A stretch of DNA of 8,290 nucleotides. It comes from Leptolyngbya sp. SIO4C1. Lineage in GTDB: Bacteria > Cyanobacteriota > Cyanobacteriia > Phormidesmidales > Phormidesmidaceae. Below, piece after piece: positions 1-6,782 of the stretch. Both the position numbers and the translations under genes were made by a program. Location of the stretch: assembly GCA_010671975.1 (NCBI GenBank), contig JAAHIA010000220.1:1-8290 (forward strand), given 5' to 3'. The notes beneath the pieces are model-generated. The model saw only the letters and a list, made by a program, of their open reading frames with translations, did not search any database and was not told the DNA's origin. The first letter of the stretch is position 1; the number at the start of each line of letters is the position of its first letter.

Positions 1-1
1 T

Positions 2-325
2 GATATTTTATTGAGCACAGCGCAGCAGGATATCTTAATTGGCTATGCTGGAGCCGACAGGTTTACCGTGGGTGGACAGGGCGTGCATGATATCGCATAT
101 GCCGACATCATTGTTGACTTCGATGCAGTTTCAGGCGATCGAATTCAGCTACAGCCAGATGTGGCGCTCAGCAATTTAGTATTGGATGCGGTCGATCTCA
201 ACACCGATGGCATTGCAGACAGCACCGCTATTTTACGTCAGACCACCCGCGAAATTTTAGCCGTTGTTCAAAATACGGTCGACGCAGCCGGCAACACGCT
301 GCTGTCTTTGGATCAGTTTATTTAG
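2..325 (+). CDS. C-terminal part of an RTX/hemolysin-type calcium-binding secreted protein (5' end outside window)
   Basis: The reading frame is already open at the left edge, so this is the last 107 residues of a longer protein. A TTG at 11 could be read as a start, but the frame continues upstream of it and the content is that of a C-terminal tail. Seen: degenerate RTX-type repeats (DILIGYAG, ADRFTVGGQG, about residues 12-30) followed by an IIVDF...GDRIQL segment, the pattern that usually ends RTX proteins exported by type I secretion. A DLNTDGIAD stretch at about residues 65-73 fits the D-x-N-x-D-G-x-x-D calcium loop. Such proteins carry an uncleaved C-terminal secretion signal and fold outside the cell on binding calcium. 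The next gene starts 8 bases after the stop, suggesting co-transcription. The protein's enzymatic or adhesive role cannot be told from this tail. Confidence 0.72.
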   Translation, partial: DILLSTAQQDILIGYAGADRFTVGGQGVHDIAYADIIVDFDAVSGDRIQLQPDVALSNLVLDAVDLNTDGIADSTAILRQTTREILAVVQNTVDAAGNTLLSLDQFI

Positions 326-333
326 TTTGTATC

Positions 334-1071
334 ATGCTCAACTTCTCAGGCGTAGCGGTTGAACCTGACGCAGTCATTTCTTTTCTTAAAAAAGAGCTAC
401 AGCTGCGAGGGCTCTGTCGCCAGCTGCTTACACAAGAGTTGATTAGGACCGAAGCCAAAGCTCGCGGCCTCACCGTCAGCAGCGAAGAAATTCAGGCCGA
501 AGCAGACCAGTTTCGACTGCAGAGAAAGCTAGAGAGCGCCGATGCCACCTTTGTCTGGCTAGAGGAGCAGATGCTATCGCCAGAAGAATGGGAAGCGGGT
601 ATCTGCGACCGACTGCTGGCCAAAAAGCTAGCAGAGACAATGTTTGAGCCAGAAATCGTCGCCTTTTTCATTCAAAATCGGCTGGACTACGATCAGGTTG
701 TCCTCTATCGGCTGCGCGTGGCTGAAGCGCCGCTAGCGCAGGAGCTGTTCTATCAAATTTCAGAGGCCGAAACGAGCTTCTACGAAGCCGCCCATCGCTA
801 CGATCAGGATGAACGAAGGCGACTGCGATGCGGCTATGAAGGCACGCTCTTTCGCTGGAGCCTAAAGCCGCAGCTAGCGGCTCAGGTATTCGGCAGTCAG
901 CCCCAGACAGTGATTGGGCCTTTGCCAGCTGAGTCAGGATATGAGCTATTCATGGTAGAGCGCTTTATTCTATCTGAGCTCACATCAGACGTTCGAGAGA
1001 GAATTTTAGAGCGGCTTTTTCAGGAATGGCTCAACCGAGAGCTGACCTATCTCATTCATAAAGATGCGTGA
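334..1071 (+). CDS. SurA/parvulin-like peptidylprolyl isomerase family protein
   Basis: A complete 245-residue protein. Residues 10-105 are helical and resemble the SurA N-terminal chaperone region (LLTQELIRTEAKARGL, then a charged helix with EEIQAEADQF). Residues about 118-212 follow the parvulin layout: a LYRLRVAE strand, a helix ending FYEAAHRYDQDE, a WSLKPQLAAQVF helix, IGPLPAESGYELFMVERF, and a closing helical tail. The HIL-type strand of active parvulins reads LYRL here and the histidines expected in the active site are not evident, so catalysis is doubtful and a chaperone role is more likely (inference). There is no signal peptide or membrane segment, so it probably stays in the cytosol unless exported another way. 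It sits 8 bases behind the RTX gene. Similar proteins occur near cyanobacterial type I exporters, so holding or delivering the secreted protein is plausible. No clear ribosome binding site precedes the ATG. Confidence 0.7.
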   Translation: MLNFSGVAVEPDAVISFLKKELQLRGLCRQLLTQELIRTEAKARGLTVSSEEIQAEADQFRLQRKLESADATFVWLEEQMLSPEEWEAGICDRLLAKKLAETMFEPEIVAFFIQNRLDYDQVVLYRLRVAEAPLAQELFYQISEAETSFYEAAHRYDQDERRRLRCGYEGTLFRWSLKPQLAAQVFGSQPQTVIGPLPAESGYELFMVERFILSELTSDVRERILERLFQEWLNRELTYLIHKDA

Positions 1072-1562
1072 AGTAGCCTAATCAGCTCACGATGGAGCAG
1101 CTAGCCTGGCGTCTTGAGGCGTCTAAAGCCGCAGCAGTCAACTAAAACTTATAAATTAAATCCTTCGCTAGCTAATTATTTGAAGGCTAATAAATCTAAC
1201 TCAGAGCAGCCTGATTTCTGCTGCGTCATAACAAGATCAATTGAATTAATAGGCTTAAACCTGCTTTTATAAAGCTTTTCCAGAACGACTTGAATTTTTT
1301 ATGCATACCTTATATAAAAGTACCTAGTCACTTTTATTAAGTCACTGCTGAAAAGCGTTGTACTCTATTTTCTAAATCCGGCAGCAGCAAGGCAGCGTGG
1401 CTTAATTAAATCAATAGGCTGTGCGAAAAACATGGATAAGCATCTCTGTTTAATATCACACCCCTTCTCTATCTTTTGCCTGATCAAATATCAATACTGG
1501 CGTAATAAAGGTTTGAAAGGGCGATTAAGGCCAAACAGATACTGAGCTTTTAGAGACTTTGA

Positions 1563-1585
1563 TGTGACATAAGATACATGTCACA
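1563..1585. promoter_or_regulatory. Perfect inverted repeat, candidate operator upstream of hetC
   Basis: TGTGACAT and ATGTCACA are exact reverse complements separated by 7 bases. The outer TGTGA/TCACA halves resemble CRP-family half-sites, but 13 bases lie between them rather than 6, so this is not a standard CRP site. It also contains GTG-N8-TAC (1564-1577), which fits the relaxed NtcA pattern GT-N10-AC but not the full GTA-N8-TAC. No -10 box lies at the usual 22-base distance from that NtcA-like site. It is centred about 55 bases upstream of the TATAGT box. A dimeric regulator site is likely; which regulator is not known. Confidence 0.4.
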
Positions 1586-1604
1586 AAGCTTTACAAAATT
1601 TCTG

Positions 1605-1633
1605 TTTAGCCCTTGTTTTTAACAAGATATAGT
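1605..1633 (+). promoter_or_regulatory. Candidate sigma-70-type promoter of the hetC cluster
   Basis: TATAGT at 1628-1633 fits the cyanobacterial -10 pattern TANNNT. TTTAGC lies 17 bases upstream at 1605-1610 as a weak -35. The palindrome CTTGTT-TTT-AACAAG (1612-1626) lies in the spacer, where a bound protein would interfere with or direct polymerase. A start near 1640 would give a leader of roughly 440 bases before hetC. The assignment rests on pattern only. Confidence 0.3.
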
Positions 1634-1744
1634 GTCTGTAGACAGCTAATAGCCGTTAGCGGCCACTGAGAACTAGGCAACGCTAGAAACATTCAAAACA
1701 GCGAACCCAGCTTAAATTCACGTTAACCTACGGACACTATCTTG
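1623..1744. repeat. Long-range imperfect inverted repeat in hetC upstream region
   Basis: CAAGATATAGTGTC (1623-1636) is the reverse complement of GACACTATCTTG (1733-1744) apart from two extra bases (AT). The arms are 96 bases apart. The left arm overlaps the candidate -10 box, so the pair could be a two-site operator with looping, the base of a large RNA stem if transcription starts further upstream, or chance. Confidence 0.35.
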
Positions 1745-1914
1745 AGCTCTGGGGTAAACGTCACGGTTGGCTCAAAGCTAGCTGAGCAGCTGCCACATTG
1801 CTGCCAAACGACTACCGATCTCTTTACGATCTTTCTGTTGCAGTCAATAGAGCAGCTTTCGGCTAGAGACTTAGCCTCTTAGTGCGCCAGCTTGAGCAGA
1901 TTTTCTACAGGCCG

Positions 1915-1936
1915 CTGTTGCGCAGACGCGCAGCAG
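1915..1936 (+). promoter_or_regulatory. Strong hairpin in hetC leader
   Basis: CTGTTGCGC (1915-1923) and GCGCAGCAG (1928-1936) pair over nine positions with a single T-G wobble and a 4-base loop (AGAC). It ends about 147 bases before the hetC start. No T-run follows on either strand, so it does not look like an intrinsic terminator. A structural element of a long 5' leader, possibly acting on translation or RNA stability, is the likeliest reading. Confidence 0.4.
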
Positions 1937-2083
1937 TTAAAGCCACCAAAAGCACTTTAGACGTGCGCAACACCTAACTCGGATTCTGCAATTTGTTTAT
2001 CTCTCGACTCGGTGAGCTGACAGATAAAACAGTATTTCACTAGCTTCTAGAACATTTGGTTACGGTGTGAACTAAGATTTAAG

Positions 2084-5000
2084 ATGAATTCTGACGTGAG
2101 TATTCAGCCGCTATCTGCTGATACTGCTGTTGAACAGCGCTTGAGTAAGCTGCTGGGTCCAGCTGTAAGCACAGAGATAGTAGAGCAGCTAACCAGCGCT
2201 GCTCGGCTTCAGACCTATTCGCTGGGCCAAGAGATCTATCACCATTCGTGCGATCGCGCCGACTCGTCAGCTCAGCAGCTAACCTCAAGCAGCAGTCTGT
2301 GGCTGCTCTATCAGGGGCGAGTGCGGCTGCTGTGCCAGGCGCTAGAAGCCTCAGCGGCGCTAACCGTGCAGCTGCTATCTGAAGGCAAGAGCTTTGGCGC
2401 GGCTAGCCTGCTTGCACAGCCGCTTGCCTATCGCGCGATCGCAGCGAGCGAAGTACAGCTCTTAGAGATTCCAGCTGCGGCGCTCAGACCGCTTTTGAAA
2501 CAGCATCCCGAGCTGCAGCAGCGGTGGCTAGAGGAGGCCGAGCAGCGCGATCGGCTGATCTTCTATCGCAGACTGCCTCTGTTTCAGACTTATAACAGTC
2601 AGCAGCTGCAGCAGTGGACCGCCTATTTGCAAACAGTCAAGATTCCGGCCGGGGCCAGCCTTGATGCCGCCGCCCCCGGTGAACTCGGTCGCTTCTGGCT
2701 GCGGCAGGGGCAGATTCAGACGCAGCGGCCAGACGGCCAGACGCCCGATCTAGGCGAAAGTTGGGGATATCCGCAGGCTACGCCTCGGGCCTGGTCTGCC
2801 AAAACTGAGCTGCTGGTCTATCAGCTGCCCCGAGCAGCCTGGGAAGCCTCGACAGAGCTGCTGCCCGCGCTCGCTGAGGCCAGCGCCGACGACTCACTTG
2901 ATCAAGCCGCCCAGTCTAACCTGCTGAAGCTAGAGGACTACGCCAGCAGTGGGGCCGCGCCGCTGGCTCGCCAAAACGGCAAGATGGTGACCCAAACGGC
3001 CCAATCGCCCCCAAGCCCTGGCGTCGTCTTTCCTAAGCCCATCAATCGTCAGGTTCTAGACTGGCTCAGCCGCTATCCCTGGATAGAGCAGCAGAGTTCG
3101 TCCGACTGCGGGGCCGCCTGCCTAGCCATGATTACCCGCTACTGGGGCAAGCGCTTTCCCATTCACTTTCTGCGAGAGCGAGCCAACGTTGGGCGCTCGG
3201 GCGCATCGCTCAAAAGCTTAGCCAAAGCAGCCGAGAGTTTGGGCCTGCAGGCGCGGCCAGTGCGGGCCAGCCTGGGCAAGATGGCCGAGCAAAGAAATCC
3301 GTGGATTGCCCACTGGGAAGGTACTCACTTTGTTGTGGTCTATCAAATTCGCCGTCATCAGGTAGTGATTGCCGATCCGGCCATTGGCCGCAAAACCTAC
3401 TCCTGGCAGGCCTTTAAATCAGCTTGGACCGGCTATGCGCTGCTGCTAGACCCCACCGAGCGCCTGCGCAATGTGGAAGCCAAGCAGGCCTCTTTAGGCC
3501 GCTACATTGGCGTTTTGAAAACCTACAAGGGGCTGATGCTGCAGATTATTGCAGTCTCTCTATTAATTCAAATTTTTGGCCTAATTTCGCCGCTGTTTAC
3601 CCAAATCATTCTCGATCGGGTGGTGGTTCAAAAGAGTATGACCACGCTCAACGTGGTAGCGATTGGCCTGGTGCTGTTTGGCATCTGGGGAATTTGCCTC
3701 TCGTCGATGCGCCGGTACCTGCTGAGCTATTTCTCTAACCGGCTAGATCTCACCCTGATCAGCGGCTTTATCAGCCATACCGTCATCCTGCCGCTCAAGT
3801 TTTTTGAATCTCGGCGGGTGGGCGATATCATTACGCGCGTTCAAGAAAACCAAAAGATTCAGCGCTTTTTAATTGGTCAAATTGTTTTAGCCTGGCTAAA
3901 TTTCTTAACCGGCTTTGTCTATCTTGGCCTCATGCTCTACTACAACTGGCAGCTGACGCTGCTGGTGTTGGGGCTGATTCCCCCCATTGTGCTGCTCACG
4001 CTGGGCTCGACCCCTTTTCTGCGGCGGCTGTCGCGCGAGCTGTTTAAAGAAGCCGCCGATCAAAATTCGGCGCTCGTAGAAATGATGAACGGCATCGCCA
4101 CGGTCAAATCTACGGCGGCCGAGCGAGAGGTGCGCTGGCTTTGGGAAGATCGGCTAACGCGACAGATGAACGTGCGGTTCAAAGCACAGAAGTTTGGCAT
4201 TGGGCTCGGGGCCGCCAACGGGCTAATCAACTCAATTGGCGGCGCGGTGCTGCTCTGGTTTGGCGCATCTCTGGTCATTCGCGACCAGCTCACCATTGGT
4301 CAGCTGGTTGCCTTCAACATGATGATGGGCCGAGTGATCAGCCCGGTGATCGCGCTGGCGAATCTATGGGACGAGCTGCAGGAGGTGCTGATCTCGGTTG
4401 AGCGCCTAAACGACGTCTTTGAAACTGCCCCAGAAGAATCTACGCAGCAGGCCCAGCTGATGCTGCCGCCCATTCAAGGCGAGGTGATCTTTGAAAATGT
4501 TACCTTCCGCTACAGCGAAGAGGAAGATCGTAACACATTACAAAATCTCTCATTTCGGGCTGAGAGGGGACAAACGATTGCTATTGTGGGTCGCAGCGGC
4601 TCGGGCAAGACGACGCTTGTGAAACTCTTGGAAGGGCTTTACCACCCTAACCAAGGCCGCATCCTGATTGACGGGCACGACATTCAGCATGTCTCGCCGC
4701 AGTCGCTGCGATCGCAGCTAGGCGTGGTGCCGCAAGAATGTTTTCTCTTCTCGGGTACCATCCTTGAGAATATTACGCTCTATCGACCTGAATTCACGTT
4801 AGAAGAAGTGGTTGAGGCGGCTAAGCTAGCCGAAGCTCACGCTTTCATCCAGGCCCTACCGCTGGGCTACAGCACCAAAGTAGGCGAGCGCGGTTCTACC
4901 CTCTCGGGCGGCCAGCGCCAGCGCATTGCCATTGCCCGCGCTCTGCTAGGCCAGCCGCGACTGCTGATCTTAGATGAAGCGACCAGCTCCTTAGACACCG

Positions 5001-5209
5001 AATCTGAGCATCGATTTCAGCAAAACCTGGCCCACATTAGCCGCGATCGCACCGCGTTTATCATTGCCCATCGTCTATCCACGGTGCGCAATGCCGATCA
5101 AATTTTAGTCTTAGACCAGGGCGTTTTAACCGAGCAAGGCACGCACGCCAGCCTGATTGAAGCTCAGGGGCTATATCACTATTTAGCCCAGCAGCAGCTT
5201 GACCTATAG
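2084..5209 (+). CDS. hetC: HetC-type peptidase-containing ABC exporter with N-terminal cNMP-binding-like domains
   Basis: A 1041-residue inner-membrane exporter, close to the roughly 1040 residues I recall for HetC of Nostoc PCC 7120. Domain order: a cyclic-nucleotide-binding-like domain (about 20-150), a second more degenerate one (about 165-270), a linker, a C39 peptidase (about 325-455), a six-helix membrane domain (about 480-760) and an ATPase (about 795-1041). The C39 triad is intact: Cys342 in SDCGAAC with Gln336 six residues before it, His415 in THFVVVY, and Asp431 in ADPAIG. The ATPase has Walker A GRSGSGKTT (Lys842), signature LSGGQ (940-944), Walker B LLILDE (catalytic Glu965) and switch His996. 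In the first nucleotide-binding-like domain, FGAAS has Ala106 where cAMP binders have Glu, so cAMP binding is doubtful. C39 exporters cut a leader from their substrate and then export it; in heterocyst formers HetC is needed early in differentiation. The start is the first ATG after an in-frame stop at 2048, with no clear ribosome binding site. The main doubt is HetC versus a close paralogue. Confidence 0.85.
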   Translation: MNSDVSIQPLSADTAVEQRLSKLLGPAVSTEIVEQLTSAARLQTYSLGQEIYHHSCDRADSSAQQLTSSSSLWLLYQGRVRLLCQALEASAALTVQLLSEGKSFGAASLLAQPLAYRAIAASEVQLLEIPAAALRPLLKQHPELQQRWLEEAEQRDRLIFYRRLPLFQTYNSQQLQQWTAYLQTVKIPAGASLDAAAPGELGRFWLRQGQIQTQRPDGQTPDLGESWGYPQATPRAWSAKTELLVYQLPRAAWEASTELLPALAEASADDSLDQAAQSNLLKLEDYASSGAAPLARQNGKMVTQTAQSPPSPGVVFPKPINRQVLDWLSRYPWIEQQSSSDCGAACLAMITRYWGKRFPIHFLRERANVGRSGASLKSLAKAAESLGLQARPVRASLGKMAEQRNPWIAHWEGTHFVVVYQIRRHQVVIADPAIGRKTYSWQAFKSAWTGYALLLDPTERLRNVEAKQASLGRYIGVLKTYKGLMLQIIAVSLLIQIFGLISPLFTQIILDRVVVQKSMTTLNVVAIGLVLFGIWGICLSSMRRYLLSYFSNRLDLTLISGFISHTVILPLKFFESRRVGDIITRVQENQKIQRFLIGQIVLAWLNFLTGFVYLGLMLYYNWQLTLLVLGLIPPIVLLTLGSTPFLRRLSRELFKEAADQNSALVEMMNGIATVKSTAAEREVRWLWEDRLTRQMNVRFKAQKFGIGLGAANGLINSIGGAVLLWFGASLVIRDQLTIGQLVAFNMMMGRVISPVIALANLWDELQEVLISVERLNDVFETAPEESTQQAQLMLPPIQGEVIFENVTFRYSEEEDRNTLQNLSFRAERGQTIAIVGRSGSGKTTLVKLLEGLYHPNQGRILIDGHDIQHVSPQSLRSQLGVVPQECFLFSGTILENITLYRPEFTLEEVVEAAKLAEAHAFIQALPLGYSTKVGERGSTLSGGQRQRIAIARALLGQPRLLILDEATSSLDTESEHRFQQNLAHISRDRTAFIIAHRLSTVRNADQILVLDQGVLTEQGTHASLIEAQGLYHYLAQQQLDL

Positions 5210-5262
5210 CTTTCGAGCCTTTAGCACGTCTTTAACCAACGAGCTAACCATGACTTGAGCAT

Positions 5263-5266
5263 GAGG
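5263..5266 (+). promoter_or_regulatory. Ribosome binding site of hlyD-like gene
   Basis: GAGG lies 7 bases before the ATG at 5274. It is the clearest Shine-Dalgarno sequence in the window and supports that start. The 64-base gap after hetC shows no convincing terminator, so the two genes are probably co-transcribed. Confidence 0.6.
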
Positions 5267-5273
5267 ATTCCAT

Positions 5274-6680
5274 ATGCCCCCTAACGCACAGCCTGTTCCA
5301 ACCACCCGTCAGGAGCCGCCGCCCGACCAAATTGACAGCGCCATTCAGCCTAGCGCTATTCAGCCCAGTGATTCGCCGCCTGTATCCTCATCTGCGATCG
5401 CTAAACTGCCCGAGCGCTGGAGCGAGTCGCTGCAGTCGGTGCTCGATCAGCCGCCGTCGGCGCTGCCCAAATACCTGATCTTGGGCAGCAGCGGCTTTGC
5501 CATCGTCTTGGGCATCTGGGCCTGGTTTGGCACCTTGCAAGAAGTCAGCCGAGCCCAGGGTCGGCTCATGCCGCAGGGCAAAGTTTACAAGGTGCAGTCA
5601 GTCACCACCGGCGAGGTTGCAAGGCTGCTGGTTCAAGAAGGCGATCGCGTCGAGGCCGGACAGGTTGTCGCAGAGCTCGATCGGCGCATGGCTCAGGCCG
5701 AAGTCGAAAGGCTGCTGCAGACGCTAGACGCCTACCGACATCAGTACGCCCAAACTCAGATCTTGATTGATCGCACTCGCGTCGAAGCCAAAGCGCGACA
5801 GGCGATCGCAATGACCACGATTCAGTCGCAGCTGGCCGAAATTACTGAATCTCAGGCCAATGCTGAAACCAGTCGTCGTCTGCTACGGCAGCTCAATACG
5901 GATGTGAGCGCCTATCGCGGTCGCCTAGAGCGGCTATATTCGCTGCTCGATGAGGGCGCTATCTCAATGGAATATCTGTTTGAAGTAGAGCAGTCGCTGC
6001 GCGATCGAGAACGCGCGCTGACTGAAAATAAGGGCCGCCTGCAGCAGGTCTTAGCCCAAACAGAGCAGCTTCAGGCTGGTCTAGCCCAGAGGCAGGAAGA
6101 ATTCCGGCGCGTTGGCCTAGAGGCAGAGCAGCAGCTGCAAAAGCTGACGATTGAGGCAGCCGATCTTAGCGCCAAAATCGAAGACACGGCAACGCTACTC
6201 GAAGCCGCCCAGGCGCAGCTTGACGAAAACTACCTCTATGCGCCCATCTCAGGCACCGTCTCATCGCGCCTAGTCGATAACACAGGAGAAGTCATTCAAA
6301 TTGGGCAAACCGTTCTGGAAGTTGCCCCGGCCGATACGCCGCTGATCTTATCAGCGCTGCTGCCCAGCCGCGAAGCCGGCCTGGTCAGTCCGGGCATGCC
6401 GGTCCAAATGAAATTTGACGCCTTTCCCTATCAGAGCTACGGCATCGTTTCAGGAGAGGTTCTATCGGTTTCACCCGATGCCAAAACAGTTGAGCAGATC
6501 GGGCCAGCTTATGAAGTAGAAATTGCCTTAGAAAAAGATCATGTCATTCACGAACAAGAAGAAGTTGCGCTCAGAGCTGGACAAACCGCCAATGCAGAGA
6601 TTGTGATTAAGCGCCGTCGCATTATCGATCTTCTGCTAGATCCCATTCGCCAGCTACAAAAAAATCAGGCCAGCCTATAG
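5274..6680 (+). CDS. HlyD-family membrane-fusion (periplasmic adaptor) protein
   Basis: 468 residues, a normal length for type I secretion adaptors. Seen in order: a proline-rich cytosolic N-terminus (1-60), one membrane helix (about 67-85, LILGSSGFAIVLGIWAWFG), the first half of the lipoyl domain (about 103-138, VYKVQSVTTGEV...LLVQEGDRVEAGQVVAELD), a long coiled coil (about 139-316), the second lipoyl half (318-352, ENYLYAPISGTVSSR...GEVIQIGQTVLEVAP), a beta-barrel region (about 354-447) and the HlyD-type ending LRAGQTANAEIVIKRRRI. It would bind the HetC exporter in the inner membrane and reach across the periplasm to a TolC-like channel, which is not encoded here. It starts 64 bases after hetC and ends 102 bases before hetP. 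From memory, hetC and hetP are consecutive genes in Nostoc PCC 7120, so an adaptor between them is a difference of note. The family call is firm; the specific substrate is unknown. Confidence 0.93.
   Translation: MPPNAQPVPTTRQEPPPDQIDSAIQPSAIQPSDSPPVSSSAIAKLPERWSESLQSVLDQPPSALPKYLILGSSGFAIVLGIWAWFGTLQEVSRAQGRLMPQGKVYKVQSVTTGEVARLLVQEGDRVEAGQVVAELDRRMAQAEVERLLQTLDAYRHQYAQTQILIDRTRVEAKARQAIAMTTIQSQLAEITESQANAETSRRLLRQLNTDVSAYRGRLERLYSLLDEGAISMEYLFEVEQSLRDRERALTENKGRLQQVLAQTEQLQAGLAQRQEEFRRVGLEAEQQLQKLTIEAADLSAKIEDTATLLEAAQAQLDENYLYAPISGTVSSRLVDNTGEVIQIGQTVLEVAPADTPLILSALLPSREAGLVSPGMPVQMKFDAFPYQSYGIVSGEVLSVSPDAKTVEQIGPAYEVEIALEKDHVIHEQEEVALRAGQTANAEIVIKRRRIIDLLLDPIRQLQKNQASL
5340..5369 (+). repeat. 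15-base tandem duplication in hlyD-like gene
   Basis: Two adjacent 15-base units each encode AIQPS (residues 23-27 and 28-32). They differ only at three third-codon positions. The repeat lies in the disordered proline-rich N-terminus, before the membrane helix, and is probably neutral. The silent differences show that the duplication is not recent. Confidence 0.7.
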
Positions 6681-6782
6681 CCCAGGCAGGCTAATTTCAG
6701 CAGTTTAACTCTCTTTAAACACACGACAGACCGCTGTCAACTTTAAACCCTTTTTCAAACCCCTGTAGGGAACTTATTACCC
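6681..6782 (+). promoter_or_regulatory. Gap between hlyD and hetP with small inverted repeats
   Basis: The 102 bases hold three small inverted repeats: GTTTAA-N6-TTAAAC (6703-6720), GACAG-N4-CTGTC (6725-6738) and CCC-N4-GGG (6761-6770). The octamer CTTTAAAC occurs twice, at 6713-6720 and 6741-6748. The last inverted repeat overlaps the AGGGA (6767-6771) that is the only ribosome-binding-like sequence before hetP, 11 bases from its ATG, so mild occlusion is possible. There is no T-run terminator. The gap is long enough for a separate hetP promoter, but no good -35/-10 pair stands out. Confidence 0.3.

Larger units (their letters stand above)
1072..2083. other. 1-kb intergenic region, probable hetC promoter and long leader
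   Basis: No convincing gene on either strand. The part from about 1140 to 1640 is visibly AT-rich, while 1640-2083 has composition closer to the genes. Only short open frames exist (17, 37, 46 and 31 codons), all without a good ribosome binding site. The region holds a perfect 8-base inverted repeat (1563-1585), a candidate -10 box (1628-1633), palindromes at 1612-1626, 1633-1644 and 1645-1660, a long-range inverted repeat (1623-1636 with 1733-1744) and a strong hairpin (1915-1936). There is also a 7-base direct repeat AGTCACT at 1326-1332 and 1340-1346. From memory, hetC of Nostoc PCC 7120 has a transcription start several hundred bases upstream, so a long leader here would fit. I see no clear terminator for the upstream genes; GCTTT-TAT-AAAGC plus TTTT at 1263-1279 is only weak. 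Confidence 0.5.

Noticed and set aside
1263..1279. GCTTT-TAT-AAAGC plus TTTT as terminator of the RTX/isomerase genes
   Set aside because: Only five pairs, three of them A-T, and almost 200 bases after the stop; too weak to call.
1432..1545. 37-codon ATG frame in the AT-rich gap, basic product
   Set aside because: No ribosome binding site, no recognisable motif, and AT-rich noncoding-like composition.
1742..1977. Frames of 46 (TTG start) and 31 (GTG start) codons in succession upstream of hetC, possibly a decayed gene
   Set aside because: Non-ATG starts, a frame change between them, and no similarity I can recognise; chance open frames are as likely.
2059..2072. GT-N10-AC just before hetC as an NtcA site
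   Set aside because: The relaxed pattern is expected by chance about once per 256 positions, and no spaced -10 box follows.
2079..2288. 69-codon minus-strand frame over the hetC start
   Set aside because: Shadow of hetC N-terminal coding sequence, no independent support.
6672..6692. AGCCT/AGGCT inverted repeat at the end of the hlyD-like gene as terminator
   Set aside because: Five-bp stem with an 11-base loop and no T-run.
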